64,000 nucleotides of DNA, from positions 1 through 64,000 of the forward strand of contig PHAA01000024.1 in assembly GCA_002840245.1 (NCBI GenBank), given 5' to 3'. Position numbers and translations under genes: made by a program. Below are positions 26,083 through 36,403 of the stretch, piece by piece. Position 1 is the first letter of the stretch, and the number at the start of each line of letters is the position of its first letter. Under the pieces are notes generated by a model. That model saw only the letters and a program-made list of their open reading frames with translations, ran no database searches and was not told the DNA's origin. The DNA comes from Firmicutes bacterium HGW-Firmicutes-15 (lineage in GTDB: Bacteria; Bacillota; Syntrophomonadia; Syntrophomonadales; Syntrophomonadaceae).

Positions 26083-28720
26083 AAAGAAATTTATTTATTT
26101 GTTCGAAGAAGGAAGTTCAGACATGCGTATGGTCTTGGGAGGTAAGGGAGCTAATCTGGCTGAAATGACCAGAATAGGATTGCCCGTTCCTCCTGGCTTT
26201 ACCATAACCGCCGAAGCTTGTAATGAATATTTGGCTCTAAACCAGGAGTTCCCACCCGGAATGCTGGAAGACACATTTAGCGCTTTAGATCAAGTGGAGC
26301 AAAAAACCGGCAAGAAATTTGGGGATAAAGATAACCCCTTACTGGTTTCAGTAAGGTCTGGAGCTGCTGTTTCCATGCCAGGCATGATGGATACAGTATT
26401 AAACTTGGGTCTGAATGATGAATCTGTGCAGGGATTGGCCAATCTATCAGGAGATGAAAGATTCGCGTACGATTGCTATCGCCGCTTTATCCAGATGTTT
26501 GGCAATGTAGTTCTAGACATGGAACATTCCAGCTTTGAAGAAATCGTTGAAAAATACAAACGCAAATTAGGATTAATATTTGATTATGAAATACCGGCTG
26601 CTGAGCTCAGAGAAATTATCAGAGAATACAAGGCCTTAGTGGAGCACGAGAAAGGTTTTAACTTTCCTCAGGATGTGAGAGAACAACTCATCATGGCTAT
26701 TAAGGCAGTGTTTAGTTCTTGGAATAACCAGAGGGCTATCGTTTACCGGCGCATAAGTAAAATACCAGACGATCTGGGGACAGCGGTAAACATTCAATGT
26801 ATGGCCTTTGGAAATCTAGGAGAAGATTGCGGAACCGGCGTGGCTTTCACTCGCAGTCCCTCAACCGGGGAACGGGAATTATATGGAGAGTTTTTGGTTA
26901 ACGCCCAGGGCGAGGATGTAGTAGCGGGAATTAGAACCCCCTTACCGATTTATCAATTAAAAGAAGGCTTGCCTGCGGTGTATCAACAGTTTGTGGATAC
27001 ATGTAACAACCTGGAGAATCACTACCGGGATATGCAAGATATTGAGTTTACTGTTGAAAAGAGCAAACTGTATATGCTGCAGACCAGAACTGGAAAAAGG
27101 ACTGCCAAAGCGGCCGTTAAAATCGCGGTGGACATGGTAAACGAAGGGCTGATTAGTAAAGAAGAAGCTTTAATGCGAGTTGACCCCGAGCAGATTGATC
27201 AGCTTTTACATAGACAAATTGATAATTCAGTCCAATTAAAGCCTATTGCTCAGGGCTTGCCTGCTTCTCCAGGGGCAGCTTGCGGCAAAGTGGTGTTTGA
27301 ATCTGATTTGGCTGAAAAGATGGCAGAAGCCGGGGAAAAAGTGGTCTTGGTGCGCAATGAGACTGCTCCTGATGATATACATGGAATTGTACACTCGCAA
27401 GGGGTGCTTACCGCTCGGGGGGGCATGACTTCTCATGCTGCTGTCGTTGCTCGAGGTATGGGCAAGCCTTGTGTTTGTGGCTGCGAAAGCATTAAGATAG
27501 ATTCCGCTGGCAAAACGTTCAGTGTAAACGGGGTGTTAGTTAAAGAAGGTGATATTATAACCTTGGACGGAGCTACTGGTAAAGTAATGCTAGGCGAAGT
27601 AGCCATGATAGAACCTACTCTGTCAGATGAATTTGAGACCCTTCTTATCTGGGCCAATGATATAAAGAGGTTGGCGGTGAGGGCCAATGCGGATACACCT
27701 GAGGATGCAGTCAAGGCTAGGGAGTTTGGAGCGGAAGGTATCGGCCTATGCCGTACCGAGCATATGTTTATGGCTCAAGAACGCTTGCCTATCATGCAGG
27801 AAATGATATTGGCAGAAAATCTGGCTGACCGGGAAATTGCCCTAGCCAAACTCTTGCCCTTCCAGCGGGACGATTTTTATGGAATATTAAAAGCGATGGC
27901 GCCATTCCCTGTTACCATCCGTCTACTGGATCCTCCTCTGCATGAATTCTTACCTGATCATGAAGCATTAATGCTGGAAATTGCAGAAATGAAACATCGT
28001 AATTCCAACAAATACGATATGTTTGAAAAAGAAGAACTTCTTAAGAAGATAAATAAACTTTCGGAAGCTAACCCCATGCTTGGTCATCGTGGATGTCGTC
28101 TAGGTTTAACCTACCCAGAGATATATATCATGCAGGCTCGGGCGATCTTTGAAGCGATGTGTCTTTTAAAAGCTGAAGGAGTAGAAGCTTTTGCAGAAAT
28201 TGAAATTCCATTAGTAATGGATCTGATGGAATTCTCCTTGCTCAGAGAAGATATTTTGGCGGTCTATGAAGACGTCAAGAAAACCTGTGGGCATGAACTG
28301 GATTTTGTTCTGGGAACGATGCTGGAACTTCCCCGAGCCTGTGTTATGGCGGATGAAATTGCCCAGCAGGCTGAATTCTTTTCCTTTGGAACCAATGATT
28401 TAACCCAAACCACACTGGGTTTCAGCCGGGATGATGCTGAAAGCAAGTTTATTCCCGTTTATTTAGAAAAAAAGGTCATAAAAGATAATCCCTTTGCAGT
28501 ACTTGACCGCAAGGGTGTGGGGTACTTAATGAAAATGGCCGTAGAAAAGGCACGGGGGACGAAACCGGGTATACTTATGGGAATATGCGGGGAGCATGGG
28601 GGTGAGCCCAGCTCGATAGAATTCTGTCATCTACTAGGCTTGGATTATGTAAGTTGTTCCCCATATAGAATTCCCATTGCTCGCCTGGCAGCAGCCCAAG
28701 CACAAATTAAAAACCGCTAG
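26075..28720 (+). CDS. ppdK: Pyruvate, phosphate dikinase
   Basis: 881 aa. Interconverts pyruvate + ATP + Pi and PEP + AMP + PPi. N-terminal ATP-grasp domain (MVLGGKGANLAEMTRIGLPVPPGF; VRSGAAVSMPGMMDTVLNLG), central phosphohistidine domain GGMTSHAAVVARGMGKPC (catalytic His, with the Thr target of the regulator just before it), and C-terminal TIM barrel with GHRGCRLG, EIEIPLV, SFGTNDLTQTTLG and GICGEHGG. Ribosome-binding site AGGAGG. In anaerobes it can run in either direction. Confidence 0.97.
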   Translation: MSKKKFIYLFEEGSSDMRMVLGGKGANLAEMTRIGLPVPPGFTITAEACNEYLALNQEFPPGMLEDTFSALDQVEQKTGKKFGDKDNPLLVSVRSGAAVSMPGMMDTVLNLGLNDESVQGLANLSGDERFAYDCYRRFIQMFGNVVLDMEHSSFEEIVEKYKRKLGLIFDYEIPAAELREIIREYKALVEHEKGFNFPQDVREQLIMAIKAVFSSWNNQRAIVYRRISKIPDDLGTAVNIQCMAFGNLGEDCGTGVAFTRSPSTGERELYGEFLVNAQGEDVVAGIRTPLPIYQLKEGLPAVYQQFVDTCNNLENHYRDMQDIEFTVEKSKLYMLQTRTGKRTAKAAVKIAVDMVNEGLISKEEALMRVDPEQIDQLLHRQIDNSVQLKPIAQGLPASPGAACGKVVFESDLAEKMAEAGEKVVLVRNETAPDDIHGIVHSQGVLTARGGMTSHAAVVARGMGKPCVCGCESIKIDSAGKTFSVNGVLVKEGDIITLDGATGKVMLGEVAMIEPTLSDEFETLLIWANDIKRLAVRANADTPEDAVKAREFGAEGIGLCRTEHMFMAQERLPIMQEMILAENLADREIALAKLLPFQRDDFYGILKAMAPFPVTIRLLDPPLHEFLPDHEALMLEIAEMKHRNSNKYDMFEKEELLKKINKLSEANPMLGHRGCRLGLTYPEIYIMQARAIFEAMCLLKAEGVEAFAEIEIPLVMDLMEFSLLREDILAVYEDVKKTCGHELDFVLGTMLELPRACVMADEIAQQAEFFSFGTNDLTQTTLGFSRDDAESKFIPVYLEKKVIKDNPFAVLDRKGVGYLMKMAVEKARGTKPGILMGICGEHGGEPSSIEFCHLLGLDYVSCSPYRIPIARLAAAQAQIKNR

Positions 28721-28742
28721 TCAATTATTTAGGGAATTATTG

Positions 28743-28778
28743 AGGAGCTCTGTAAAAACAGGGCTCCTTTATTTTTTG
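28743..28778 (+). terminator. Intrinsic terminator after ppdK
   Basis: GGAGCTCTGT at 28744-28753 pairs with ACAGGGCTCC just downstream (one mismatch), followed by TTTATTTTTTG. Region 28779-28981 shows no gene; it holds the leader of the next gene. Confidence 0.75.
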
Positions 28779-28981
28779 ATAGCCCCTTCTGCCCGGGAAT
28801 AATATGCCATCTATGTTTAACTGGAAAGAATTAAACCAAATCTTATGAGGACTACCAGCTAATGCTTAATTAGGTAGGGACAAGCCGGGGAAACGCTACA
28901 TAGGCAATTTGTCTATTGATTGTCGAAAAAGATAAACTTTAACTGGGAGAAATTATATTTTGGAAGGGAAGTGATTTATAG

Positions 28982-29878
28982 GTGAGAATTAAAAGAGGCA
29001 AGGGGTCAGCCTTTATATTGCTGGCAGCTGCAATTTTATGTCTAAGCATAGTCGCCATGGGTGGTGATTTGATGGCTAGCAGCGCTAGAAACCTGGATTG
29101 GGGCTGTAGGGGAGACGATGTAAGAAGTCTACAGGCGGATTTGGGCACTCTGGGTTATGACACATATGGTTTAGATGGCATTTTTGGTCAGAATACATAC
29201 AATGCCGTGCTGGGGTTTCAAAAGGCTAAAGGGCTTCCTGCGGATGGGGTCGTAGGGGAAAGTACCAGAATAGTTCTGAATGAAGAACTAAACGGGGTTA
29301 GTTATGTGCTCCAATGGGGAGATAGCCTTGAGGCTGTAGCCTTAAAGTATGACACGACAGTACAGGCTATTATGCAAAAAAACGGAATTAGCTCTTGGAT
29401 CTTGCCGCCCGGTCTTCGCTTGCTCATTCCTGATAGAGTTAATGCAGTAGAGCCTTCCAGGGGGAGCAATCGTTATGGAGAGATGGCCGATTGGTGGACG
29501 GTAGCAAGTAAGGTATTTGCGCTTGGTGACGTGGCTACTATAACTGATCTGGATACGGGTTTGAAATACCAGGTAGTCCGCAAAGGAGGCAGCAGTCATG
29601 CTGATTGTCAGCCCTTAACAGCTGCTGATACCGCCACTATGCTGAAGATTTATGGGGGAGAATGGAGTTGGGCTCGCAGAGCTATTCTGGTATCAGTTAA
29701 CGGTCGGGTGTTTGCAGCTTCGCAAAATGGTATGCCTCATGGAGGCCAGAGCATTTGGGACAACAATTTCCCGGGGCATTTTTGCATTCATTTTCTTAAC
29801 AGTAGAACTCACGGAACTGACAATCTCGACCCTGCTCATCAGGCAGCGGTTCATAAAGCGGCAGGTTTAGCGAAATAG
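28982..29878 (+). CDS. Secreted peptidoglycan-binding protein with PG_binding_1 and LysM domains
   Basis: 298 aa. Signal peptide (FILLAAAILCLSIVAMGGDLMA), a PG_binding_1 domain (GCRGDDVRSLQADLGTLGYD...GIFGQNTYNAVLGFQKAKGL, about 37-100), a LysM (YVLQWGDSLEAVALKYDTTVQAIMQKN...LLIP, about 105-150), then a C-terminal domain of about 140 residues with HADCQPLTAADT, WSWARRAI and GHFCIHFLNSRTHGT. Similar domains follow LysM in clostridial spore or wall proteins; the catalytic nature of this part is not known. GTG start preceded by GGAAGGGA. Monocistronic, flanked by terminators. Confidence 0.82.
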   Translation: MRIKRGKGSAFILLAAAILCLSIVAMGGDLMASSARNLDWGCRGDDVRSLQADLGTLGYDTYGLDGIFGQNTYNAVLGFQKAKGLPADGVVGESTRIVLNEELNGVSYVLQWGDSLEAVALKYDTTVQAIMQKNGISSWILPPGLRLLIPDRVNAVEPSRGSNRYGEMADWWTVASKVFALGDVATITDLDTGLKYQVVRKGGSSHADCQPLTAADTATMLKIYGGEWSWARRAILVSVNGRVFAASQNGMPHGGQSIWDNNFPGHFCIHFLNSRTHGTDNLDPAHQAAVHKAAGLAK

Positions 29879-29905
29879 AATAATAGGTCTGCACAAGAAT
29901 ATTAC

Positions 29906-29936
29906 GCCCGGTACTTTTTAGGTACCGGGTTTTTTG
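29906..29936 (+). terminator. Intrinsic terminator
   Basis: CCCGGTA/TACCGGG stem (29907-29929) with six T: a strong terminator for the LysM-protein gene. Confidence 0.85.
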
Positions 29937-30070
29937 CGGTGTAAATAGAATTTTTAATATTTATTTGATATTTAGAGGAATTAAGGGGTGCGTTGTAGTA
30001 TAAGAATACAATAAGGAATTCTTAACCTTACAGGCTAAGGATTTTTTTATTCATAGGCGAGGTGATGAAG

Positions 30071-31144
30071 ATGACGATCCGGGAAGAAATTGAAGCGAGA
30101 GAAATAGCAGCACTTAATCCCCAGGCTACTCTGGCCAGCAAGTCCAAGGGGAGGCAGGTGAGAGAAGAAGCAGATCTTATCCGTACCTGTTTTATGATCG
30201 ATAGGGATAGGGTGGTTCATTCTAAGTCTTTTCGCCGACTTAAACATAAGACCCAGGTTTTCGTAGCTCCACCGGGGGATCATTACCGTACTCGACTTAC
30301 CCATACCCTGGAAGTCAACCAAATAGCTAAAACGATTGGAGCAGGGTTGAATTTAAATCTTGATCTGATTGAGGCAATAGCCCTTGCTCATGATGTGGGT
30401 CATACCCCTTTTGCCCATGCTGGTGAACAAATACTAGATGAATTGACTTCAGGTCATTTCCGTCACAATGAAAACAGCATCCGGGTTTTGACCCGGGTTG
30501 AACAACACCGGGTTAGAAGTGGCTTAAATCTTAGTGCCGAGGTTTTAGATGGGGTCTTGCATCATAGCGGCTATGGAAAAGGAGAACAGCGCGCGTATAC
30601 TCTGGAAGGGCAAGTCATTCGTATAAGTGACAAAATTGCTTATGTTCAACATGATATCGATGATTCCATTCGCGCCGGACTGTTAACCCTAGAACAAATT
30701 CCCCGAGAATTCCTTGATATTTTAGGGGATACCCATAGTCAGCGAATTACAACCCTGGTAACCGATACTATTTATCATACCCGCCAACTAATGGCAGTCA
30801 GCTCGGTTCCTATGGTAGAGCCGGGCCCGGAAATAGAACGAGCCTTATGGGGGTTGCGGGAGTTCATGTTTGAAAACATCTATCGAGGTTCGGTTTGTCA
30901 GGCCGAGAGAACCCGGGCCATGTTTATTATTGAGCATCTTTTTGACTACTATAAGAAATTTCCGGACAAGATGAGTCCGGTGTATCAGCAAATTGCAGCG
31001 GAAGAAGGCCTTGAAAGAGCTGTGGTTGACTATATCTCCGGGATGAGTGATGCCTATTGTGTAACTCTCTTTAAAGATATATTCATTCCTAAATCCCTGG
31101 TACCGGATGCTGGCAGGATATTTGGGGCATCTGAAGATGTGTGA
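30071..31144 (+). CDS. dgt: dGTP triphosphohydrolase-like HD protein
   Basis: About 357 aa. Deoxyguanosinetriphosphate triphosphohydrolase-like family: FRRLKHKTQVF, GDHYRTRLTHTLEV (first His), then HDVGHTPFAHAGE (HD motif), and HHSGYGKG. Cleaves dNTPs to nucleoside and tripolyphosphate. Start codons GTG 30062, ATG 30065 and ATG 30071 are in frame; 30071 has the best spacing to GAGGTG. Precedes dnaG and sigA, the usual clostridial order. Confidence 0.9.
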   Translation: MTIREEIEAREIAALNPQATLASKSKGRQVREEADLIRTCFMIDRDRVVHSKSFRRLKHKTQVFVAPPGDHYRTRLTHTLEVNQIAKTIGAGLNLNLDLIEAIALAHDVGHTPFAHAGEQILDELTSGHFRHNENSIRVLTRVEQHRVRSGLNLSAEVLDGVLHHSGYGKGEQRAYTLEGQVIRISDKIAYVQHDIDDSIRAGLLTLEQIPREFLDILGDTHSQRITTLVTDTIYHTRQLMAVSSVPMVEPGPEIERALWGLREFMFENIYRGSVCQAERTRAMFIIEHLFDYYKKFPDKMSPVYQQIAAEEGLERAVVDYISGMSDAYCVTLFKDIFIPKSLVPDAGRIFGASEDV

Positions 31145-31228
31145 CTAGATAAAAATAAAAGTTATTTAGACATTTTTTGTGAATTAAAAAGGGATTTTCC
31201 AATCAATATAGAATAGTAGGTGGAAGCC

Positions 31229-33013
31229 ATGGCAAAATATGAGGATGAACAGAATATTCGTGAGATTGAGTCCCGGATTGATATTGTGGAACTCGTCTCC
31301 GAGACTGTTAACCTCAGCCGTAAAGGCAATAATTACTGGGGCTTATGCCCGTTTCACCAGGAAAAAACCCCTTCTTTCAGCGTGAATCAGGACAAGCAGA
31401 TGTATTATTGTTTTGGCTGCCATGTTGGCGGCAATATTTTTTCATTTCTTATGAAAAAGGATGGCTTGGAATTCAAGGAGGCCTTGGAAATACTGGCTGC
31501 AAAAGCTGGAATTGAAATTGCGCGTCCCCAGGACAGGAAAATAATTGACCAGCGCAAACAGATTATTGCGGTTAACAATGCCGCCACCCAATACTACCAA
31601 GAGATGCTTATAAGTCCGCAGGGAAAGACCGCCCGTGATTATTTGGAAAAACGGGGGATGATAGCAGAAACTATAAGCAATTTTAAGCTGGGTTATGCCC
31701 CGGACGAGTGGAACAGCATTGAAGAGTACTTGCTTAAAAAGGGTTTTACTGCCGAAATAGTGAAATTATCTGGGTTGATCAAGCGTAGTGATAATCAGAA
31801 TCGGTTCTATGATTTGTTTCGAAACCGGATTATTTTTCCAATATTTCAATATCGGCAGGATGTTGTGGGATTCGGAGGCAGAAGCCTCGGAGAAGCTCTT
31901 CCCAAATACCTAAATACTGCTGAAACCGAATTATTTTCTAAAAGGAAAAACCTTTATGGTTTGTCTCAAGCACGTGAAAGTATTAGAGAGGCTAACACTG
32001 CTTATCTGGTAGAAGGTTATATGGACTGCATAAAACTACAACAGTCAGGAATAAAAAATGTGGTGGCTTCACTTGGAACCGCTCTAACAGAAGACCAGGC
32101 CCACATATTACGCAGATATACGGAAAAAGTAATAGTGCTATATGATGGTGATGAGGCCGGTCAACGTGAAACCATACGCGCCATAAACGTTCTTTTGGGT
32201 GCGAATTTGAAAGCAGAGGTGGTTAGCCTACCCGCGGGGAAGGACCCTGACGAATATTTGGACAATTATGGAAAAGAGGGATTTTTACAGTTTATACAGA
32301 ATAATAAATATAGTGATATAGAATTCAAATTAAATCGGCATCTATTAGCAACTCCGACACTTGATTTGGATTCAAAGATAAATATCATTAATCGGCTCAA
32401 AGACGAAATTATGGGTTTAGCTAGCGCAATGGAAAAAGATTTCTATATAAAGCTCCTGGCGCAAAAGCTTAAGGTGGAGGAAAACATAGTTTACCAGGAA
32501 TTACAACCAAGGCATAATCATCAGCATATAAGCCACAATAGGAATAATATTGAAATATTACGGGATAATAATAAGTACGGTAAATATGGTATCCAGGAGA
32601 AAATTTTAGCGGCGATGCTAAAGGATGATGAAGTGTTTACTACGATAAAAAATAGAATTGGGATAAAATTCTTTGTTAACCCCGATTACCAAGCTTTGGT
32701 GGAGATTTATGACCAATTACTGGGGGAGCAGGCAGAAAAGGCGCGCGACATACGGTATATGGCCTCCTCTGAAGGTTTAGATGCAGCTTATGCCCGGGTA
32801 GCCATGCTTATGGATGAAGCTAATCTCGACGAGGCTAGGGAAGTGGAAGAATTTATTAGGCGGGTGGAGCAAAAAAAAGCAGAGGCCCTCTGGCAAAGAG
32901 TTTTTGAACAATTAGATATTCTTGGTGATACAGGAGATTTTGATTCTGTACTATCCTTTATCCTCAAGTTAGATAAATTTACTAATGCAACCCGGGAAGG
33001 GGGGATACAATGA
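31229..33013 (+). CDS. dnaG: DNA primase
   Basis: About 594 aa. CHC2 zinc finger ([29 protein letters not shown]), RNA polymerase core with Toprim motifs ([29 protein letters not shown]), and C-terminal helicase-binding domain. ATG 31229 is favoured over GTG 31220 because AGGTGGA sits between. Overlaps sigA by 4 bases (ATGA), the macromolecular synthesis operon. Confidence 0.96.
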   Translation: MAKYEDEQNIREIESRIDIVELVSETVNLSRKGNNYWGLCPFHQEKTPSFSVNQDKQMYYCFGCHVGGNIFSFLMKKDGLEFKEALEILAAKAGIEIARPQDRKIIDQRKQIIAVNNAATQYYQEMLISPQGKTARDYLEKRGMIAETISNFKLGYAPDEWNSIEEYLLKKGFTAEIVKLSGLIKRSDNQNRFYDLFRNRIIFPIFQYRQDVVGFGGRSLGEALPKYLNTAETELFSKRKNLYGLSQARESIREANTAYLVEGYMDCIKLQQSGIKNVVASLGTALTEDQAHILRRYTEKVIVLYDGDEAGQRETIRAINVLLGANLKAEVVSLPAGKDPDEYLDNYGKEGFLQFIQNNKYSDIEFKLNRHLLATPTLDLDSKINIINRLKDEIMGLASAMEKDFYIKLLAQKLKVEENIVYQELQPRHNHQHISHNRNNIEILRDNNKYGKYGIQEKILAAMLKDDEVFTTIKNRIGIKFFVNPDYQALVEIYDQLLGEQAEKARDIRYMASSEGLDAAYARVAMLMDEANLDEAREVEEFIRRVEQKKAEALWQRVFEQLDILGDTGDFDSVLSFILKLDKFTNATREGGIQ

Positions 33014-34095
33014 AACTAGATCGTAAAATGGCTGAAACTATTGGCGCTTTGGCTGAAAAAGGCAAGAAGAAGAAAAATTTGACCTATGACGAAATCATAG
33101 AAGAACTTCAGATGTACAATCTGGAACCTGATGCTATAGAGGATATTTTCGAGCATTTACAGAGCTTGGGCATTACTGTGGGGCCTGATGGGGAAGGCGA
33201 TGGTGAGCTTGACGAAAGTGAACCTGAAACTATAGAAACCGAAAAAATTGTCGTTCCTGATGGCGTGGAAATAGATGACCCGGTAAGGATGTATCTGAAA
33301 GAAATAGGCCGGGTAAGATTACTTACGGCGGACGAAGAAATAGCATTAGCTCAGCAAATTGAAGCTGGCGAAGAAGAAGCTAAAAGGAAATTGGTTGAGG
33401 CGAATCTTAGGCTAGTTGTCAGTATAGCCAAGAGGTATGTTGGTAGGGGAATGCTTTTTCTGGATTTGATTCAAGAAGGCAATCTGGGCTTAATGAAAGC
33501 AGTGGAAAAGTTTGACTATCGTAAGGGGTATAAATTCAGTACCTATGCTACATGGTGGATCAGACAGGCCATTACTAGAGCGATTGCAGACCAGGCCCGC
33601 ACTATAAGGATACCGGTACACATGGTAGAGACCATAAATAAGCTCTCCAGGGTGCAGCGCAGCCTTCTGCAAACGTTGGGAAAGGAGCCTACCCCTAGCG
33701 AAGTAGCTCAAGAGATGGATATTCCAGTGGAACGAGTTATTGAAATAATGAAGGTGGCTCAGGAACCGGTTTCTCTTGAGACTCCTATCGGTGAAGAAGA
33801 TGACAGTCATCTGGGTGATTTTATTACTGATGAGGATGCCGAATCACCGGAAGAATCAGCCTCCTTTGTACTCTTGCGTGAGCACATGGACGGTATATTG
33901 AATACCTTGACAGAGAGAGAAGAGAAGGTGCTGCGATTAAGGTTTGGCTTGGATGATGGAAGGCCTAGAACTCTGGAAGAAGTAGGCCAAGAATTTGGAG
34001 TTACCAGGGAAAGAATCAGGCAGATTGAAGCTAAAGCTCTGCGAAAGTTACGGCATCCATCTCGAAGCAAAAAACTTAAAGACTATATTGAGTAA
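33010..34095 (+). CDS. sigA: Primary RNA polymerase sigma factor (sigma-A/RpoD)
   Basis: 361 aa. Region 1.1-like N-terminus, then 1.2 ([22 protein letters not shown]), 2 ([53 protein letters not shown]), 3 and 4 ([42 protein letters not shown]). The acidic stretch between about 55 and 80 is usual. Coupled to dnaG. Confidence 0.97.
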   Translation: MKLDRKMAETIGALAEKGKKKKNLTYDEIIEELQMYNLEPDAIEDIFEHLQSLGITVGPDGEGDGELDESEPETIETEKIVVPDGVEIDDPVRMYLKEIGRVRLLTADEEIALAQQIEAGEEEAKRKLVEANLRLVVSIAKRYVGRGMLFLDLIQEGNLGLMKAVEKFDYRKGYKFSTYATWWIRQAITRAIADQARTIRIPVHMVETINKLSRVQRSLLQTLGKEPTPSEVAQEMDIPVERVIEIMKVAQEPVSLETPIGEEDDSHLGDFITDEDAESPEESASFVLLREHMDGILNTLTEREEKVLRLRFGLDDGRPRTLEEVGQEFGVTRERIRQIEAKALRKLRHPSRSKKLKDYIE

Positions 34096-34146
34096 GAAGC
34101 CATGACTTAGCTTAGTAAACAGATGCCTCAAATAACAAAAGGGTTA

Positions 34147-34175
34147 TTGACAGGAGTTCCTAATGAATATATAAT
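34147..34175 (+). promoter_or_regulatory. Consensus sigma-A promoter for tRNA-Asn
   Basis: TTGACA at 34147-34152 and TATAAT at 34170-34175, both perfect, separated by exactly 17 bases. Drives tRNA-Asn starting at 34193. Confidence 0.9.
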
Positions 34176-34192
34176 AAGTTTCGTTGAGTCTT

Positions 34193-34267
34193 TCCTCGAT
34201 AGCTCAATGGTAGAGCATCCGGCTGTTAACCGGAGGGTTGTAGGTTCGAGTCCTACTCGGGGAGCCA
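34193..34267 (+). tRNA. tRNA-Asn (anticodon GTT)
   Basis: Cloverleaf with acceptor TCCTCGA/TCGGGGA, D arm GCTCAATGGTAGAGC, anticodon stem TCCGG/CCGGA with loop CTGTTAA (GTT), T arm GGTTCGAGTCC, encoded CCA. 75 nt. Has its own promoter and terminator. Confidence 0.96.
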
Positions 34268-34276
34268 TTGATAATA

Positions 34277-34312
34277 AAAGCGGTAATTAATCGTTTTACC
34301 GCTTTTTTATTT
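34277..34312 (+). terminator. Terminator after tRNA-Asn
   Basis: AAAAGCGGTAA pairs with TTACCGCTTTT, followed by a T tract. Separates tRNA-Asn from the other three tRNAs. Confidence 0.8.
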
Positions 34313-34394
34313 TGCAAGAAATAAAATGCTTTTACTATTGATTTTTAAAGGCATTTTATATATACTAACTCTTGCGGGGTTTTCAAAGAACTCC

Positions 34395-34470
34395 GGGCCT
34401 ATAGCTCAGTTGGTAGAGCTACCGGCTCATAACCGGTTGGTCCCAGGTTCGAGTCCTGGTAGGCCCACCA
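34395..34470 (+). tRNA. tRNA-Met (anticodon CAT), non-initiator
   Basis: Acceptor GGGCCTA/TAGGCCC is fully paired, including G1-C72, so it is not an initiator tRNA. Anticodon stem ACCGG/CCGGT with loop CTCATAA; encoded CCA. An Ile2 tRNA (CAT modified to lysidine) cannot be excluded by eye. Confidence 0.88.
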
Positions 34471-34475
34471 TATTT

Positions 34476-34551
34476 GGCCCCTTGGTCAAGCGGTCTAAGA
34501 CACCGCCCTTTCACGGCGGTAACAGGGGTTCGAGTCCCCTAGGGGTCACCA
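34476..34551 (+). tRNA. tRNA-Glu (anticodon TTC)
   Basis: Acceptor GGCCCCT/AGGGGTC (one G-T), anticodon stem CCGCC/GGCGG with loop CTTTCAC, T arm GGGTTCGAGTCCC, CCA encoded. Six bases after tRNA-Met. Confidence 0.95.
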
Positions 34552-34557
34552 TAATTA

Positions 34558-34633
<76 letters not shown>

Positions 34634-34640
34634 GAATATC

Positions 34641-34674
34641 AGGGGTTCCGATTTTCGGAACCCTTTTTATTTTT
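34641..34674 (+). terminator. Terminator after tRNA cluster
   Basis: GGGTTCCGA-TTTT-CGGAACCC stem followed by TTTTTATTTTT. Confidence 0.88.
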
Positions 34675-34713
34675 ATAAAATAATTACCATTAGTATAGCC
34701 GTGGTGCAATAGG

Positions 34714-34743
34714 GATTCCCAATTATATGGGAGTCTTTTTTTG
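34714..34743 (+). terminator. Second terminator-like hairpin
   Basis: GATTCCC at 34714-34720 pairs with GGGAGTC (one G-T pair), followed by seven or more T. Backs up the terminator 40 bases upstream. Confidence 0.6.
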
Positions 34744-34835
34744 TGTGGAAGTCGTTTTTATTTTCATTACTAAAGTATAATTAAACCATATATAAATAAA
34801 GAAGGTAATAATACTGCGATAAGGAGAGGTGAATT

Positions 34836-35717
34836 ATGATCAAGCTAACAGAAAACGTTATGCGACTAGGTAATCGACATTTTAATTTTTTTGTAGTGGG
34901 CCAAAAAGAAGCAGCTATAGTTGAATGCGGTGTTACCGGCGGCGTTACCAGTTTAAGTAAGCAATGGCTTCAAATGGAGGGAAAGCCTGCTATTCGTTAT
35001 CTAATCACTTCTCACGCTCATTTTGACCACGTCTGTGGTATTCCTGCTTTACGTGATTTATATCCTCAGGCGCAGGTCTTAGCCAGTAAAGAAGCCCAAA
35101 AAGTATTGAGCAAAACCAAAATAATAAACAATTTCTTTCAGCAGGATGAAAAGATGTCTGCTGTTTTACTTGCAGAAGGATTGGTAGCAGACAAAATTAC
35201 ATCTCCGTCGATAGAAGCAATTGTAGTTGATCAAACTCTTGAGGAAGGGGATTCTATTGATTTGCGAGATGGTTTGCGACTGCAGGTTATTGCTTCTCCA
35301 GGTCATAGCCCCTGTAGTTTGGCATACTATTTTCCGACTGACCAGGTTATGTTTTTGTCTGATGCTGGCGGTTTTCAAATATCAGATGAGGATTTGTTTC
35401 CAGTGTTTTTTCAGGGATATGAGATGTATATTGAAACGATAAAAAGGCTAATGGGTTTCCCGACTCGAATTTTAGGTATTGCTCATGAGAGATTATGCGT
35501 GAAATCTGAAATAGAGAGCTTTTATATGCGTGCTTTGGAATCTGCCCGATCTGCTTTTAGGAATATTGAGACCATGCTGAATAATGGAATGAATGAAGAT
35601 GAGATGAAACAGGTATTGTTTTCTACTTATTACCAGGGAAACCTGAGGATTTATACTCCTGAAAATATTAATGCCTGCATAGAACTACTCATTCGCAGGG
35701 TAAAGGAGTCTTTGTAG
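34836..35717 (+). CDS. Metallo-beta-lactamase-fold hydrolase
   Basis: 293 aa. Metal motif SHAHFDH (HxHxDH), then SPGHSP (third His), LSDAGG (bridging Asp) and GIAHE (last His) in family order. The C-terminal helical region of about 80 residues is unlike glyoxalase II. Substrate unknown; proteins of this type are often annotated as generic MBL hydrolases. AGGAGAGG before the ATG. Convergent with the secreted-protein gene that follows. Confidence 0.82.
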   Translation: MIKLTENVMRLGNRHFNFFVVGQKEAAIVECGVTGGVTSLSKQWLQMEGKPAIRYLITSHAHFDHVCGIPALRDLYPQAQVLASKEAQKVLSKTKIINNFFQQDEKMSAVLLAEGLVADKITSPSIEAIVVDQTLEEGDSIDLRDGLRLQVIASPGHSPCSLAYYFPTDQVMFLSDAGGFQISDEDLFPVFFQGYEMYIETIKRLMGFPTRILGIAHERLCVKSEIESFYMRALESARSAFRNIETMLNNGMNEDEMKQVLFSTYYQGNLRIYTPENINACIELLIRRVKESL

Positions 35718-35730
35718 GCTTAGATTTTAT

Positions 35731-36252
35731 TCATAAGCAATCTAGCTGCAAATCAATAATTATCCAATGTCCTCCTTTTTGTTCTGCGCTAATAAGATAG
35801 AGGTACTGGTCGCCCATCTCATAACAATCTGTATATATCCGCTTCAGTAAAACTTTGTTTGTGGATTGCCACTCGATATTCAGGTATGGTTTATCTGCCT
35901 CGGTTATTATCGGAATTGAATCTGTAGGGATAACTGACATTTTGTTGAACTCCGGCAGCCACTGCAGGTAACAAGCAGTTATCGTACTGGCAAGGGGCTT
36001 ATCAAATCCCTCTGAGAGATAGGCAATAGCGGAATCAGGGCTGTTTGCGTGTGTCGATACCCGATATTGGTTCAAGGGATATATATCGTATAACAATGAT
36101 GTGTATAGGGCATAATCAGCAACGATGTCGGTAATTACTTGGTCAGAGGCATACTGACTCGTATTGCCAGTCCTAGTTGGTGCCAGGACTGGTGCTGATA
36201 GGAGAAGCACAATTAAAATAGAACTTAGCAGGATGGAGGTGGTTTTGAGCAT
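35731..36252 (-). CDS. Secreted or membrane-anchored protein of unknown function
   Basis: 173 aa. Clear N-terminal signal sequence (ILLSSILIVLLLSAPVLA) followed by an outer domain with no motif I recognise (SQYASDQVITDIVADYALYT...GDQYLYLISAEQKGGHWIII). Shine-Dalgarno AAGGAGA lies upstream on the minus strand. The end is 13 bases from the MBL gene end. Could be a small sensor or wall-associated protein; no function proposed. Confidence 0.65.
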   Translation of the reverse strand: MLKTTSILLSSILIVLLLSAPVLAPTRTGNTSQYASDQVITDIVADYALYTSLLYDIYPLNQYRVSTHANSPDSAIAYLSEGFDKPLASTITACYLQWLPEFNKMSVIPTDSIPIITEADKPYLNIEWQSTNKVLLKRIYTDCYEMGDQYLYLISAEQKGGHWIIIDLQLDCL

Positions 36253-36403
36253 TTGTTGGTCTCCTTATACTTAATGAGACCATTATAACAAAATGGTAAA
36301 TAAATACAAACAAAAAAATCCCCTTTCTTCCGCGTTTACTGGCCTTCGAGCGGCAAATGGGCATAAAAAAAGACAGGTTTCCCGTCTAGCCCGATGAAAA
36401 AAG

